Positions 1 through 30,299 of a stretch of DNA of 64,000 nt are shown here, piece after piece (within the stretch, counting starts at the first letter, position 1; each line of letters starts with the position of its first letter). The DNA comes from Engraulis encrasicolus (lineage: Eukaryota > Chordata > Actinopteri > Clupeiformes > Engraulidae). The notes under the pieces are model-generated. The model was not told the DNA's origin. It did not search any database and saw only the letters and a list, made by a program, of their open reading frames with translations. The position numbers and the translations under genes are program-made. The stretch covers positions 14,190,299 through 14,254,298 of the forward strand of contig NC_085862.1 in the NCBI RefSeq assembly GCF_034702125.1, written 5' to 3'.

Positions 1-582
1 TAACACTTCGACAAGCGTCTTCATCAGAGTCCTCAGAGACTGGGAAATAACCCTTTGAAACAGGGACAAGGAAATAAATAGGCTTCAAATAAACAGGACT
101 GCAGTCACTGCTGCTGGACTGGACTTCTGTATAAATGGTTGGACAGCCTCCACCCCACCCACACAGCTGAACTTTACTTCATCCTCACCACAGACCTAAA
201 ATGGCAGCAGGCAGGGCAAGCCTTGCTTACAGTTCCCCACACATTTGACATGTAGCGCTTAGGCTTCAACCAGCAGCGTTTTCTCCTAGTGTTGCCTGGG
301 TCACTCAATGACCCACATGGGAGGTGGGTTGGGTAGCAGTTTGTCAAAATGGTGCTGGTGGGTTGGGTCAAAAACAGTAAAAACCTGCAATGCGTAACTT
401 TCGGAATTATAGATGCCATAGCAATTTTGTGTCATAGAACTTCTGCAATTTACGCCCGTTGCACGCATGCATGCAATCACACCTATTCAATTAGGCCAAT
501 TGAACAGAGAACACCAGGTAAATTGGAATGTTAATTGGCACTGCACTGTAGCCTGGCATGAATGGCACACAAACGTGGATAC

Positions 583-1076
<494 letters not shown>

Positions 1077-3072
1077 CTGGACACACAGGGTGGAACACAA
1101 GTCAGTCAACAGGACTTTCAAAAGCAAGAATTTTACACACACTTGTTTGATTTTGTTGCTCTTTTATTCGGAGCGAACAATGCGATTCGCCTCTGACTGC
1201 AATGCCTGAGTGAATGCACTGTGAAAAGGTTCGCACACTACTTTAGATTTTTATTCATTCACTGGCATGATGACGTTTGCTACTTTAAAAGGGCTTTTTC
1301 TCAGTTTCAATGTTGGCATAGTTACGGCACTTTGCCTTTTGCAAGGCACAGTAGGCAACAAACTTAGACGTTCTCCCGAACTCACAGCTGCTGTGTGTTG
1401 TTCGAGTCACAAACCCCATATTCCAAAATGCACTCCAGAAATAATGACACTACCAGGACACACACGGCTAAAATCCCCCTCCTATTTATCAACATACACA
1501 CACACACCCCCACACCCACCAAATCCCCCCTCTGTTTAGGTGATCTGATTCACACGGCTAAAACCCCCCTCCTGTTTATCGCCAGACACACACACTTCAA
1601 ATCCCCATCTGTTGGGGTGCTCAGAGTCTGATTCACTGTGCCGTATGGGCGGATGCTGACATCACGCGATGACTCATGACTAGACAAGGACCAGCCCCCC
1701 TCCCCCCCACCACCACTACTACTACTACTTCGCTCACTTGCACGCACCCACCACCTTGCTTGCATGCACGCCCACACATACATGCACTCACCCACGCTCA
1801 CATGCACGCGTCCACCACCTCGCTCACTTGCACACACCCACCCACCACCTCACTTGCTCGCATGCACGCTCACATGTAGGCATCCACCACCTCGATAGCT
1901 CACATGCACTCACGCACACTCACACACGCATCCACCACCTCAATAGCCCGCACGCACGCACGCACGCTCACATGCACTCACACACGCTCACATGCACTCA
2001 CACACGCTCACATGCACTCACGTACCCACCATTCATGCACGCACACATGCACGTATCCGCTTGCTCGCTTGCTCACACACGCTCACACGCAGGCATACTC
2101 CACGCACGCACGCACACCCCTCATTACAAAACAGACCTTTCCCACAACACTAATCTGGCAAAATCATAGCAGTCTATGCCCTCACCATTGAATTACGGGA
2201 TTACAGGGATAGACAGACCGAGATGCCTGCATGGCACTGAGGCAACTCCAGACTGCACTATTGCAAAAATGGGGGCAATAATCCATTTGTAAATTACTGG
2301 CCAAAACATTTGACTCAAAAAGGTTGAAGGGGCACATGGTGAAACACTTAAGATGAGACGACACACTTGTTGTCACAGATTAAAAAGGCAACGTCTCGAC
2401 CCAGTGTAACAAATAAAGCTGATCTAATCCGCACAAACCAGGCAGAGTAAGGCCATGAGACATATGGGTCTGCCTGCCACAGTGTGTCCAGCGTATTGGC
2501 CCTGATCGGTCCCCTGCGCTTGCATAACCCTCATCCTCATCCTCATCACTAACAACAGCATCAGTAGCAGGTGGATGATGAACCAGAGAGAGTAATTTAG
2601 GACCTGCTCTGCGGAACATTGTGGATGCAGTGGAATGTTCTGGAATTCGGCGGGGAGGGGTTGCCGCCCGTGCTGGGAATTCCATGTTGTTCTGGCCTCA
2701 GACAGGCAGGGGAAGGCTGCGTGTTGTTTCTAGATTGTAATGGGAGGGGAACGGCATGTGTCGTTTCTGTATTGTGATGGGAGGGGAGAGCATGTTTTGC
2801 AGCTACTGCGCTGGTCACCGGTCTGCTTACACAAGGTCATAGCAACATCCGGATGCCAAAGCACTCCACTGCAGAGGTCAACCCCATATCAATACACACA
2901 CACGCACACACTACAGAGGTCAACCACATATCAATGCATACACATACACTGCCAGAGTAGGGGGCCAGTGTAGTACACACACACACACACACACAGGCAA
3001 TAGTGTGTATAGATTACACTGCCCCCCTAACTCTGACAGAGTAGGGGTCAGTGTAATACACACACACACACA
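1077..3072. other. acsbg2 intron sequence, copy A, with a CACGCTCACATG minisatellite
   Basis: No coding exon seen. 1736-2118 is an imperfect tandem repeat built of cacgctcacatgcact-like and ccaccacctc-like units. 2118-2880 is unique-looking intron. CA tracts follow at 2896-3072. The counterpart is 14948-17057. Confidence 0.7.
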
Positions 3073-5343
3073 CAGGGGCGGTTCTACCACTGGGCAAGGT
3101 CGGGCAATTGCCCGGGGCCCCGAACTTTCAGGGGCCCCGACGTTCCACGTCCAGATCAATTCCACGTGGAATGAATTTTCAGGCTCTCTAGGCCCTAAAT
3201 TACAGCACGGGGCCCCCTCCTACAAAGTAGCGGGTCCTGCCCGACCTGTATGTCTGCACTCAATAAAAGTTGAAGGCTCTCGCGCTTCTTTTCTATATCA
3301 TATACTTCTGAAAATCTGCATTTGTATATATAGCCAGTGCCACACTTCAGCACGACGGTGGGACTTAAATTTGAACTCAACATTATGCCACAAGAAAATG
3401 AATAGTAGGCTAGGCCTACTTTTAGCAACTGTAGGTCACATGGGTGGTAGAATTATACAAATAAATGTTTCAAATACAAATGTAGACCATAAAAGAACGA
3501 TATTTATGTGGATTTTCTTTGATTTATTTTTGTACATTGCGGCCTTGCATTGTGGGATACATTATACCGGTCTGGCTGTTTGGAGAGAGCGCCAGTTGCA
3601 TCGGCAATGTTCTACCGTTATTTCTAATGTCAGCCTGCCCCAGAGAGCTGATTCGGCCCTGACGCGTGGGAGCTTGTCCTTTCATGATAATAATAAGCCA
3701 CAATAAGTCATGGTTGTCAGTGAAAACTCAGTCGTTTGCCTATGTTGTAGCATGCCTTCTTGACCTTGTTTATGGATGTAGGCAGAACATGATTTGTGCA
3801 TCTTGATAAAAAGTCCGTGTTACAAATTGCCCTGCGTTACTTTGTGCTACGCACTCCTCTACTTCAGAGACAGAATTGTAAAATAACCAAGTCACTTCAA
3901 TCGCCAGTGCTAGCATGAACATAATGGATATTCAGAAGATATGTTGTACAAAAGCTACAAAGAAGGCACGGTAGGGGTTTATTCCTTTCAATCATTATGT
4001 CCGCCGCAGCACAATTTTGATACCGTAGCCTATCATGTCATACTTCACGCATTGTTGTCATTCGGTGTAACTATAGTCAAAAGTTGAGAGCTCTAATGTC
4101 GGTTCGCTGCATTTATTTCTGGTTAGCATGACGGTTTGGCTATTGTGTAGTCTAGCTGTTATATCACGTCACGAAGCTGGGTCACTTCAGAGTTGTGAGC
4201 GATATAGTTATTACAAGTTAGAACTAGAGAGGGGACTTGTTAACTATTCAACAGATGTGTGCACGCGCAGTTGGCGCAAGGTGCCTGTTGTTCCTCGTTT
4301 GTTGCCTAATTTCGGTTTCTGAAACACAATAGTTTCTACTTCAGTCACCGTTTCCTCTGTATTGGGTGTTCACTTGCGAGTGCAGTGGGCGTTATGGTGC
4401 ACCGTGGTGTGTCGACTCGTGACTGTGTTTTCATCGGTGTGTTGTGCTGTGATCTGTGTTTTAGTTCAAGGGGCGCATCACCATTTTTTTTTACGTTTTC
4501 TTTTGTAATCAACCGTCTACCGCGAATTGTCTGATTCTATCTTCTTTTCTCATTTATGGAACGAGTGTGGGTCTATCCTGGCTATTTCTCACGTGTTGCA
4601 GGCTGAATGCTCACATCAACAGCATAACTAAATCATTTGTCACCTTAAGAAGAAATTAAGCTCTGCTTTTATTATCTGCAGGCTGCAGAGATGGCTATTG
4701 TAATAGCCTGCCCTTACAGGCATTCCCCAAAAGTCACTCAGACAGGTGAAACTTATCCACAATTAGAATTCTAAATAGCAAAAGAGATCACAACGCTCCA
4801 GTATTTGGTCATTTGACTGGGAATTGAGTTTAAAACAGTCCTGATAGTCTTTAAGTCACTAAATGCCTTGTGCCCTAAATATAGGCTATTGTGGATGTGC
4901 TAGAGCGATATCATCCTTAGATGCCTTAGGTCTTCTCTGGTAGTGTCTAGTGTTAAATCCAGATAGGGTGAAATGGCACAGTCATGCTGCCTGCTGGGGC
5001 CAGCTAGATGTCCAAATAAGACCTGCCCCAACAGTATGATTTCAAAAGAAATTAAAAACGGCTTTGTTTTCATCTGACTTTGGTGATAGTTATCTATCTA
5101 TAGCAATATATTTTTCTCTCTTCTCTTTCGTTAGCCTACTCTTTAGCACACTGAATGACAGTTGTGTATGATAATGTGCTATATAAATATTGATTGAATG
5201 TGGGGCCCACCAAAATAATCTTGCTTATGGGTTCCGTTGTTACGCCACTGCCTGCATACATCATCGATTATTAATTAATCATTTAAAGGGGGCCTCAAAA
5301 TTGTTTCTTGCCCAGGGCCTCAGATTTTCTAAAACCGCCCCTG
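3073..5343. mobile_element. hAT-like non-autonomous DNA transposon, copy A, with nested LINE piece
   Basis: Terminal inverted repeats CAGGGGCGGTTCTA at 3073 and TAAAACCGCCCCTG ending at 5343, followed inward by further related bases (ttgcccggggcc / cttgcccagggcc). Both flanks are CA repeat, so an 8-bp duplication CACACACA, as expected for hAT elements, cannot be proven. No transposase frame is left in its 2271 bp. The LINE remnant at about 4690-5195 is nested inside. Confidence 0.7.
4690..5195 (+). mobile_element. LINE 3' fragment (copy A)
   Basis: Degraded 3' end of a non-LTR retrotransposon: reverse-transcriptase tail-like reading (IEFKAILIVFKSLNALCPKY in the better preserved copy B) followed by the common tail tgctatataaatattga. 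This copy has a small deletion near 4820. Confidence 0.55.
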
Positions 5344-5489
5344 CACACACACACACACACACACAGTGTCAATGTAGGGGGTCAGTGTACGGCATGCCCC
5401 AACATCAGTGTTACACAGCAAAGGACAACCACATACTACAGGCTAAAACCAACACACACAGCGGCGCACACCCGCTACACACCCTGGAC

Positions 5490-5844
5490 CGGTGGTTTTC
5501 AACAGGAAGATAACATTCCACTCCAGTCCAGACGTGTATAAGCTGATGCGATAAGAACCCTCGACTGGTCCAAACACACTGTTTATGTCTTGATGCAATA
5601 TGCCGAGTATGAACCCTCTAGTACTGTAATGTTTCTGAACGGGGGCGCTGAGGAGCCCTCGGGGGGCGTTGAGAAGGACACAACTGTGTGGGAGTGGAGC
5701 TTAGTCACCATTGGTGGGCATTAGTCTATTTTACTTTTCAATACTAAAGGGGGCATTGGCAGGCTTATGATGAGGCCAGTGGGCTTTGGGAGGCTGATAA
5801 GGAGGTCAAGGGGGCGTTTGTTCAAAAAAGGTTGAGAACCACTG
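5490..5844. mobile_element. small inverted-repeat element in copy A
   Basis: Ends GGTGGTTTTCAAC and GTTGAGAACCACTG form an imperfect inverted repeat, a form common among fish hAT MITEs. The phrase ccaaacacactgtttatgtcttga occurs both inside and just outside the right end, suggesting a complex origin. No clear target duplication. The counterpart in copy B is about 19504-19870. Confidence 0.45.
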
Positions 5845-5997
5845 ACTGCTCTGGCCCAAACACACTGTTTATGTCTTGAAACACAGTATGCTGGGCACTA
5901 CTCGGCTAAACTGTGATGTGGCGGAACGGAAGTTGCCGGAACATTCCTTTGGAGGTGCGACATGCTTGTGCTTGGATATAGGGTTGTGGTCAGGAGA

Positions 5998-6097
5998 NNN
6001 NNNNNNNNNNNNNNNNNNNNNNNNNNNNNNNNNNNNNNNNNNNNNNNNNNNNNNNNNNNNNNNNNNNNNNNNNNNNNNNNNNNNNNNNNNNNNNNNN
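5998..6097. other. assembly gap of exactly 100 N
   Basis: A run of 100 undetermined bases, the usual placeholder for a scaffold join of unknown size. The left contig ends mid-block and the right contig starts inside an acsbg2 intron. Frames crossing it are meaningless. Confidence 0.99.
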
Positions 6098-23713
<17,616 letters not shown>

Positions 23714-23736
23714 GGCAGAGGGCTCACACGCGGTCA

Positions 23737-25137
23737 CTGAAAACACAACACAACAACAACCCTACTGGATGAGTTTATGCTAAAAAATAAATAAAAATAA
23801 ACCCTGGCAGTAAGGCAGTCATTAAGACAATGGATGAGTTTATGCCTTATGCAGCTAAAAAAAAAAAAAGCACACACACACACACGCACAGCAGCATTGT
23901 GCGAGTGTGTATCACTTTCTGATAACGGATTGATTAGCTTGGCTTTGACATTTACTCAGGCAAACTAACAATACTGCTTATCAGCGAGAGGAGGAAGTAG
24001 AGACATAAAAGCCTTGCAATAATAAAATGACGCTTGTTTACTCTCTATTCATTCAGAAGTAAAACGTCAACACACACACACACACACCTGAAACCAGCAA
24101 CATTATCGTGCCAGGCTGTGGACGTGGCACAGGCCTATTGCATGCAGAGGAGGGGGAACCGGTTACCATGGCAACCGACTGATGACCAACGCCACTGCCA
24201 CCAGCCAGGGCTCAGCAGGTGCAATGACGGGAGAGAACAACGATTAAGTATCCATCCGCAACTCTATGGATGAAAGGAGAAGTGCATGCTGTGTGTGTAT
24301 GTGTGTGTGTGTGGTAATGGAAATATGGAGACCACACTGTCAGAGGCGATGCTGGGCAGCATCAGTCATTTGTCTGCTCCCAACTCGAGGTCAGCAACTG
24401 ACCAGAGCAGAGCAGAGCAAAGCCAGAGCCACCGCACCCCACAGCACCACAGTGGCTGGGCAGCGGCTCATTAAGGGCGACCAGTCCTCCTGGAGCAGCA
24501 CTAATGAGGCCCATTAAGATGGAGGACAGGACGAGGACAGGAAGAGGACAGCAGCCATGCCATGGATGGATGATGTTCATTATGTCACAATTGTTAAATA
24601 AAGACTTTGGTAAAGATAAAACGTTTACATGTCTGAAACATAAGGAAAACCTAAGTCTTGAGCCATGGCATGGTTGGTCCGCTCACCTTGCTGTGGTGGT
24701 GAGCCAGACCCACGGCATATGGATGGAGACACTTCAACCAAAGTCTAAGGTCACTCAAAAATGCATTAATTTTTGGAATATGAAAAAGAAGAATGTCAAT
24801 AAGGCCTTCAACATTACACCTCTAATGATTCATGCCCCCCCCCCCCCCAACATGGTGCAGACTTTACTTCACGCTCATTTTTAGTGAAATGCTGTTTTAG
24901 TTCACCAAGGCCGTAAATATGGCTGAAAGCACAACAGAGCCTTGTTGGTTTGACTACCACCTTGAGTTACTATAAACAACTGGAGATGCCTAATCTAAAC
25001 CGGGAGAGATAACAGGGTGGTTTCGAGGCCGAAAAAAAAACTTAGTGAGGAGTCTGATTTTTGATTTTATGGCAGGATTACACCAAAGGATCAAAGGACA
25101 AAAATGATTTTAAGTGTGCGGACTCCTCACTCCAAAC
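23737..25137. other. putative acsbg2 intron 1, left part
   Basis: No exon recognised. Short CA tracts, and at 25040-25137 a piece of the MITE family seen at 20396 into whose end a hAT element inserted. Confidence 0.5.
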
Positions 25138-25489
25138 TAGAGGATGACATTTTTCGGGAATTCCCGTGGGTCCCGCCGGTCCCGCAGGATTCCCGTCAAA
25201 ATTTTAAAGATGAACAGGAGCGGGCAGGAGCGGGAATAAAGATGAATGGGAGCGGGCAGGAGCGGGAATAAAAATGAACGGAAGCAGGAATGCTCACTTA
25301 TTTTTTCATTTAAAAAAAGGGTCGTTTTTTTTGACGAAACGGGAGTGGGATTGATTTTGAGTGGGAGTGGGCAGGACATTCTTTTCAGGAGTGGACGGGA
25401 TGGGATTTGTTTCTTTTACTCCAGTCCGGGATGGGACGGGATGGGATTTTATTTCTGGGACCGGGATGGGACTCCCGTGTCATGCTCTA
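25138..25489. mobile_element. hAT-type MITE with exact 8-bp target duplication
   Basis: Ends TAGAGGATGACA and TGTCATGCTCTA are inverted repeats. The 8 bases CTCCAAAC occur immediately left (25130-25137) and right (25490-25497), the hAT target-duplication length. The interior is rich in cgggaatcccg-type repeats. Too short (352 bp) for a transposase. It inserted into the end of a GAGTGAGG-type MITE. Confidence 0.88.
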
Positions 25490-25917
25490 CTCCAAACCAA
25501 CTAGTGCGCAATCAATGTTGACGTCCATTTTGTAGTGTGTATTGGTCTTTCTTGAGTGAGTTAGCCTTGGAGGAGTCTGGCCAGGCACAGAGTAAACGTA
25601 AACAGAGGAGCCACTTCTTATCATCCTCCCGTCTCCTTCATTTACATCCAGCAAGCCATCTACTGCTGGTACTGCTGCTGCCGATTAGCGATGGCGAGCT
25701 GCAGCTAGCCCTGCCAGTCACATCACTTAGAGCGATAAGATACTATGAAAACAGAGTGGAGAGTTATCTTGAGATGAACGCCCAGCACAGGACATGCGTG
25801 TGCTACGCCACGCCACATCACCCGAGCAGTCGGTCACGCCACACAGTTCCTCATTCCAATCTCACCACACCACCACAGTACAGGCTCCTCCTTAGATAAA
25901 TCTGGCCTCTTACCCCA

Positions 25918-25958
25918 GTGAAAGAGAGAGAGAGAGAAAGAGAGGGAAAGAGAGGGAA

Positions 25959-25991
<33 letters not shown>

Positions 25992-25992
25992 A

Positions 25993-26034
<42 letters not shown>

Positions 26035-26064
26035 AAAGAGAAAGAGAAAAAGAAAAAGAGAGAA

Positions 26065-26098
<34 letters not shown>
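25918..26098 (+). repeat. (GA)n/(GAAA)n purine array
   Basis: About 180 bp of mixed GAGAGA, GAAAGA and GGGAAA units. Confidence 0.95.
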
Positions 26099-26100
<2 letters not shown>

Positions 26101-26451
26101 CTCCCAGCAGTGAGGAGTAGAGGGTAGCAGCTGCATCGGCAGCCGTGGCAGTGGGAGGATACAGGACTCCGAAGGGAAAACTCTTCATTCCCAGAAAGAC
26201 ATTCTCCTCCTCCGTTACAGTGGCTCACTGGGCCTCCATCACCTCCTCCTCCCTTACAGCAGTCACTGAGTCTCTCCATCACCTCCTCCTTCTCCGTTAC
26301 AGTGGGTCACTGGGCCCCCATCTCCCAAGCCAGAACTCGTAAAAGCAGTATGTAAGCACCCAACCAAACCCCCCCCATCCTGGGATGATGATGAATGCAT
26401 GTGTGACCCTGCAACTGAGGGGGCTGGGGGTGGCTGTGGTGTGGTGGTGGT

Positions 26452-26452
26452 G

Positions 26453-26497
<45 letters not shown>

Positions 26498-26562
26498 GGG
26501 GTGCCTGTCTGTGCAAGGTCTCGCTGGTGGTTTATGTCATTCCTGCTGACATGTGGATGGGT

Positions 26563-26604
<42 letters not shown>
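26452..26604. repeat. TG array and two long G homopolymers
   Basis: (GT)n at 26452-26480 runs directly into 21 G (26481-26501); a second run of 42 G is at 26563-26604. Such homopolymer lengths are rarely assembled exactly. Poly-Gly or poly-Pro open frames over them are not genes. Confidence 0.95.
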
Positions 26605-26605
<1 letters not shown>

Positions 26606-27085
26606 GGTGGGGGTGGGGGGTTGTGGAGTTGGCCAGTCACGCCTAGATTATGTGAACAAACTGATTACACCCATGGGGATGGGGGTGGAGCAGACAGGGG
26701 AAGAGAGGAATTCAGAGGAGAGGAGAGGAGAGGAGAGGAGGGGGAGGAGTAGGAGGGGAGAATCTTCCAAACATTGGAGTGCGGTTGTGGGTGTGGGAGG
26801 GGGCTGTAGCAGGCGGTGGAAGAGAGGAATTCATAGAGGAGGAGGGGGATGGGGGGGTAATCTTCCAAACATTCCTCCGTTAAAACTCCCTCAGGGTGTT
26901 TCCCCCAACACCCCCGGCCCTTCACTTCTCTCTCCCCCTCTAATGACTTAAAGCAAGTAGGTGGGACATACCACTTAAGCGGACCACTGTCCACTGGCCA
27001 CCTGCACTCGCACCCCTCCAGGGAAACACCCCATGACTTGGTCAATTCAATTAAACGTTAAAAGATGCACCAATACCAATACTCT

Positions 27086-27205
27086 GGGCTCTAAATTAAC
27101 ACCCGCAACCGGCCAAATGATGGTGAAAATTCAGTTTGGCTGATAGAAAAGAAAACGTACTAGTCACTTTGACCCATTAGTGAGTGTGTGTTAATTTATA
27201 GCCCT
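27086..27205. mobile_element. nested 120-bp MITE
   Basis: Ends GGGCTCTAAATTAACAC and GTGTTAATTTATAGCCC form a 17-bp inverted repeat with one mismatch. Inserted within the larger element 27062-27721. Confidence 0.65.
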
Positions 27206-27271
27206 GACGATACTGGTACCTGTCCCAGTACTTGCTTATTTTTTTTTTTTTTAAAGGCGAAAGCCCATTGG

Positions 27272-27440
27272 GAAACTCCAACTCCCATTGTCATTGTGAC
27301 ACAGCACTCCACAGCACACAAGTGAACACTGCACACAACGAAATTGCATTTATGCCTCACCCGTGCAAGGGGGCAGCCCTCAGTGGCGCCCCATGGGGAG
27401 CAGTGCGGTGGGACGGTACCATGCTCAGGGTACCTCAGTC
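27272..27440. repeat. SINE-like repeat, copy 1
   Basis: Shares aactccaactcccattgtc, gacacagcactccac and gggacggtacc with 49283-49545, which runs on into a box-B-like ggtgtcgaaccggcaacc. Dispersed fish repeat; this copy lacks the tail. Confidence 0.65.
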
Positions 27441-28270
27441 ATTATTATACTCTTACTCGCTAAATACTTGCCGAAACCAAGCATGGAAACGGTGTAAATC
27501 AGGTTTGATGTAATGCACAAACCATGACCTGCTCGAACCAATGCTTGTGTGTTCAATATAACTTGAAGATATTCAATCAACAAATGTCGCAGGGCCTTAT
27601 TTCAACTGTATTCCATTCCTTATTTTCATTGTATGTTGGGGGTAGAAGTATTTGTATTGGTATCGGCAAGTAGAAAAATGAACTTGTGTCGGGTTTTTAA
27701 AAGGTGGCATCGGTGCATCGTCATTAAACATTGCTCTCTTCATAACCACAGGTGACATACGCCAGTAGATATGAACATTTGTTCCTTGGGCCTCTCGTTT
27801 ACATGTAAACAGAGTATTGACAAACCCAGCTTTTTCCCCATGGAGCTCTCCAATGCAGTATTTTTCCTCTCCTCAATACAGAACGTTTCCTGATTTCCCT
27901 AGCGAATGCATTGTTTTTTTTGTTTTTTTTTAAACTGCTCTATGTTCTTGATAGGTGAAGACAGCCTAACAAACAAATGACCCAACACTGAAAATATGCT
28001 CATGTCAAAATGTAATTTAGCTTTTCTTTTGCCAATTTTGTTTGGAGTCATTAGCCCAATGCATGATTCCATGATTCCTAGAAGTGCAGCTTGTTTACCA
28101 GCTTCGTTTGTTTTACCTTTGCGGTGGTGAAACCCAACTGGGATGCATGACAGCCCATGGGATCGCTAGGAACCATAGACACGGGAGCATCAACACAAAC
28201 ACACACACGCACGCACGCATCCACCACCTAGAACGAAGCCAATTGGAGCCAATTTGGATTGGAGCCAATT

Positions 28271-28500
28271 TTGGTCCCCTAGGTGAAATTCTTTCTCTGC
28301 ATTTATCCCATTTGGATTAGTGAATCACATTGAAGAACACACACTAGTCCGTAGCAGTGGGCTGCCTGCTGAGCGGCGCCTGGGGAGCAGTGTGGGGGTT
28401 AGGTGCCTTGCTCAAGGTGGCCGTGGTCCGGTCGGGCATTGAACCAGGAACCCTTGGGTGGCCAACCCAGTGCTCTAACCACTGAGCCACGACTGCCCCC
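28271..28500. repeat. tRNA-like SINE or MITE repeat
   Basis: Contains ggggttaggtgccttgctca, a degenerate box B (gcattgaacc) and a ctctaaccactgagccac end, a widespread fish repeat form. Not a tRNA gene: no cloverleaf. Confidence 0.6.
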
Positions 28501-29933
28501 ACACCTACTACTGCCATGTCATATCCCTCCTGAAAACTGGGCAAGAGCATACCCCAAACACAGACCAGTGCACACAGAGGGTGTGTGGCAGACTTGAGTC
28601 TATACCACACAAACCCACAACTGCCAAACACTCTCATACCAACCCCCCCCCACACACACACACACACACGCACACACATACACACCTCTGCTCAGCCAAA
28701 CAAGCGCACATCAGCAGGCTAAGGATGGGACGCGACCCCTCAGCTGTGCATGGATATGTGAATGTGTGAGTGTCTGTGCATGCGTATGAAACTATGAATG
28801 TATGCATGCCTGTGTGTGTATGGATACCGGTGTGTATGTGCGTATGTGCATACGTATGAAACTATGAATGTATACATGCCTGTGTGTGTGTGTGTGTGTG
28901 TGTGTGCATGCGAATGAAACTATGAATGTGAATGTATGCATGTCTGTGTGCGTGTCTGTGTATATGCATGTGAATGTATGCATGCCTGTGTGCGTGTCTG
29001 TGTGTATATATTGCAGCTCCCCCCCTGTGGAACAGACAGGACAGGACAGCATTATCACGGGGCAGCTTTGGGGAGGGGGGGAGGGGGCCATGCCACGCAA
29101 GGAGGAGAAGAGAGGAGAGGGGGCCCCCCCTCATATACACACACAGCCACACCCAGCACCAGAAATTCAAACCACAGACACAACCCTATATACACTGAGC
29201 TGGTCAGATTGGCATTAATGTATATAGAGCAGCCTGTTGTAGTCTAGATGACCCATTTCCCTGATGTGGCGTGCCGGTCCAGATAATGCCAGCTTGGCTT
29301 TTAAATGGAAGGCTGTTGGGCAGATCAGACAGATGCACGCATCGTATCCCTGCCCCCTTGCCTTCTGCTACCACTGAAACACAACAACTAGGCTAGCAGT
29401 AGTACACAGTACACCGGCTTCCCCACATCAACGTACCACGTACATAAATGTGTGTGAGAGGAAGACTGCATTCACATTACCGGTACATGACATTTAGCAG
29501 ACGCTTTTGACCAAGGCGTCTTACAAGGAGGACATTCAAGCAAGCACAGAGTACAGCAGTATACAAGTAGTGTAGAACAGATAGAGCAGAAAAGCAAGAC
29601 CTTTTTTTATAAAACCGGGAATGGTTTTCTGCAAAGCTACAGCTCAAAGCAACAAACCCTTCATTCAAATCCAATCACACATTCTCTCCTATCAGTGACT
29701 CATAGACGGAGGGGTCTAACTAAGGCATTCCATCTTATACAGCCGCCGCACCTTCAGCATCTCTGGTGTCCAGCCCCTGTATTAGCACTGAAGCATCCTG
29801 ATATACTCTAATCGGCACACACCCTTTAGATCAAATCAACAGCTGCCCAGTTATGCCCAGCCAAATGAAGGAGTATGTTACACATGTAATGAAAATTCAA
29901 ATGAAAATCCTTCCAAAATGATTAGAAACTTAC

Positions 29934-30110
29934 AGTGCATCTTTGCGATGATGTGTTTGCTGATGTGAGGATCCTGGTGAAGTCTTCTTTTTTTTCCAAA
30001 TGAGAGCTTAAAAAATGCCGGTATTGCCTGACTGCTCCTGCTGTGCTGAACCTGAACTGTGCGAGTCTGCCGTTACCGCCTTTCCACTGCTACAGACTAG
30101 AAGGACACAT
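29934..30110 (-). promoter_or_regulatory. acsbg2: candidate untranslated first exon and promoter of acsbg2
   Basis: A strong donor, gtaagttt, follows position 29934 on the minus strand. The sequence to its right reads as a plausible leader and is preceded (30170-30300) by G-rich minus-strand sequence. It lies 6.2 kb upstream of the coding exon 2 acceptor. Position and donor only; no TATA box or known motif is claimed, and the right boundary is a guess. Confidence 0.3.
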
Positions 30111-30299
30111 CACTCTTCTCACCACACATCCACACACGCGCAGCTTTCGGCTTTCCCCCCGGCAGCTAACCACACCCTCCTCAATACCCAAAACCTCCCC
30201 CTCCCCCCCTCCCCACTCTACTTCCTCAAACACGCTTCCCACACCAGACATCCTGCATTCCGCCTCTTCTGATTGGCCCGTTCAGCTCACACCACAACG

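Larger units (their letters stand above)
27062..27721. mobile_element. hAT-like element with nested repeats
   Basis: Ends AGATGCACCAATACCA and GGCATCGGTGCATC are imperfect inverted repeats of a type frequent in fish. Inside are a second inverted-repeat element (27086-27205) and a tRNA-like repeat (27272-27440). No clear target duplication. Confidence 0.5.

Noticed and set aside
1736..2118. CRISPR-like regular repeats
   Set aside because: Units are imperfect, contiguous and variable, with no uniform spacers; eukaryotic minisatellite.
3005..3706. 233-codon plus-strand frame
   Set aside because: Crosses the CA array and the left end of the CAGGGGCGG element; no protein similarity seen.
26399..26752. 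Poly-glycine protein frame
   Set aside because: Translation of G homopolymers and TG repeat.
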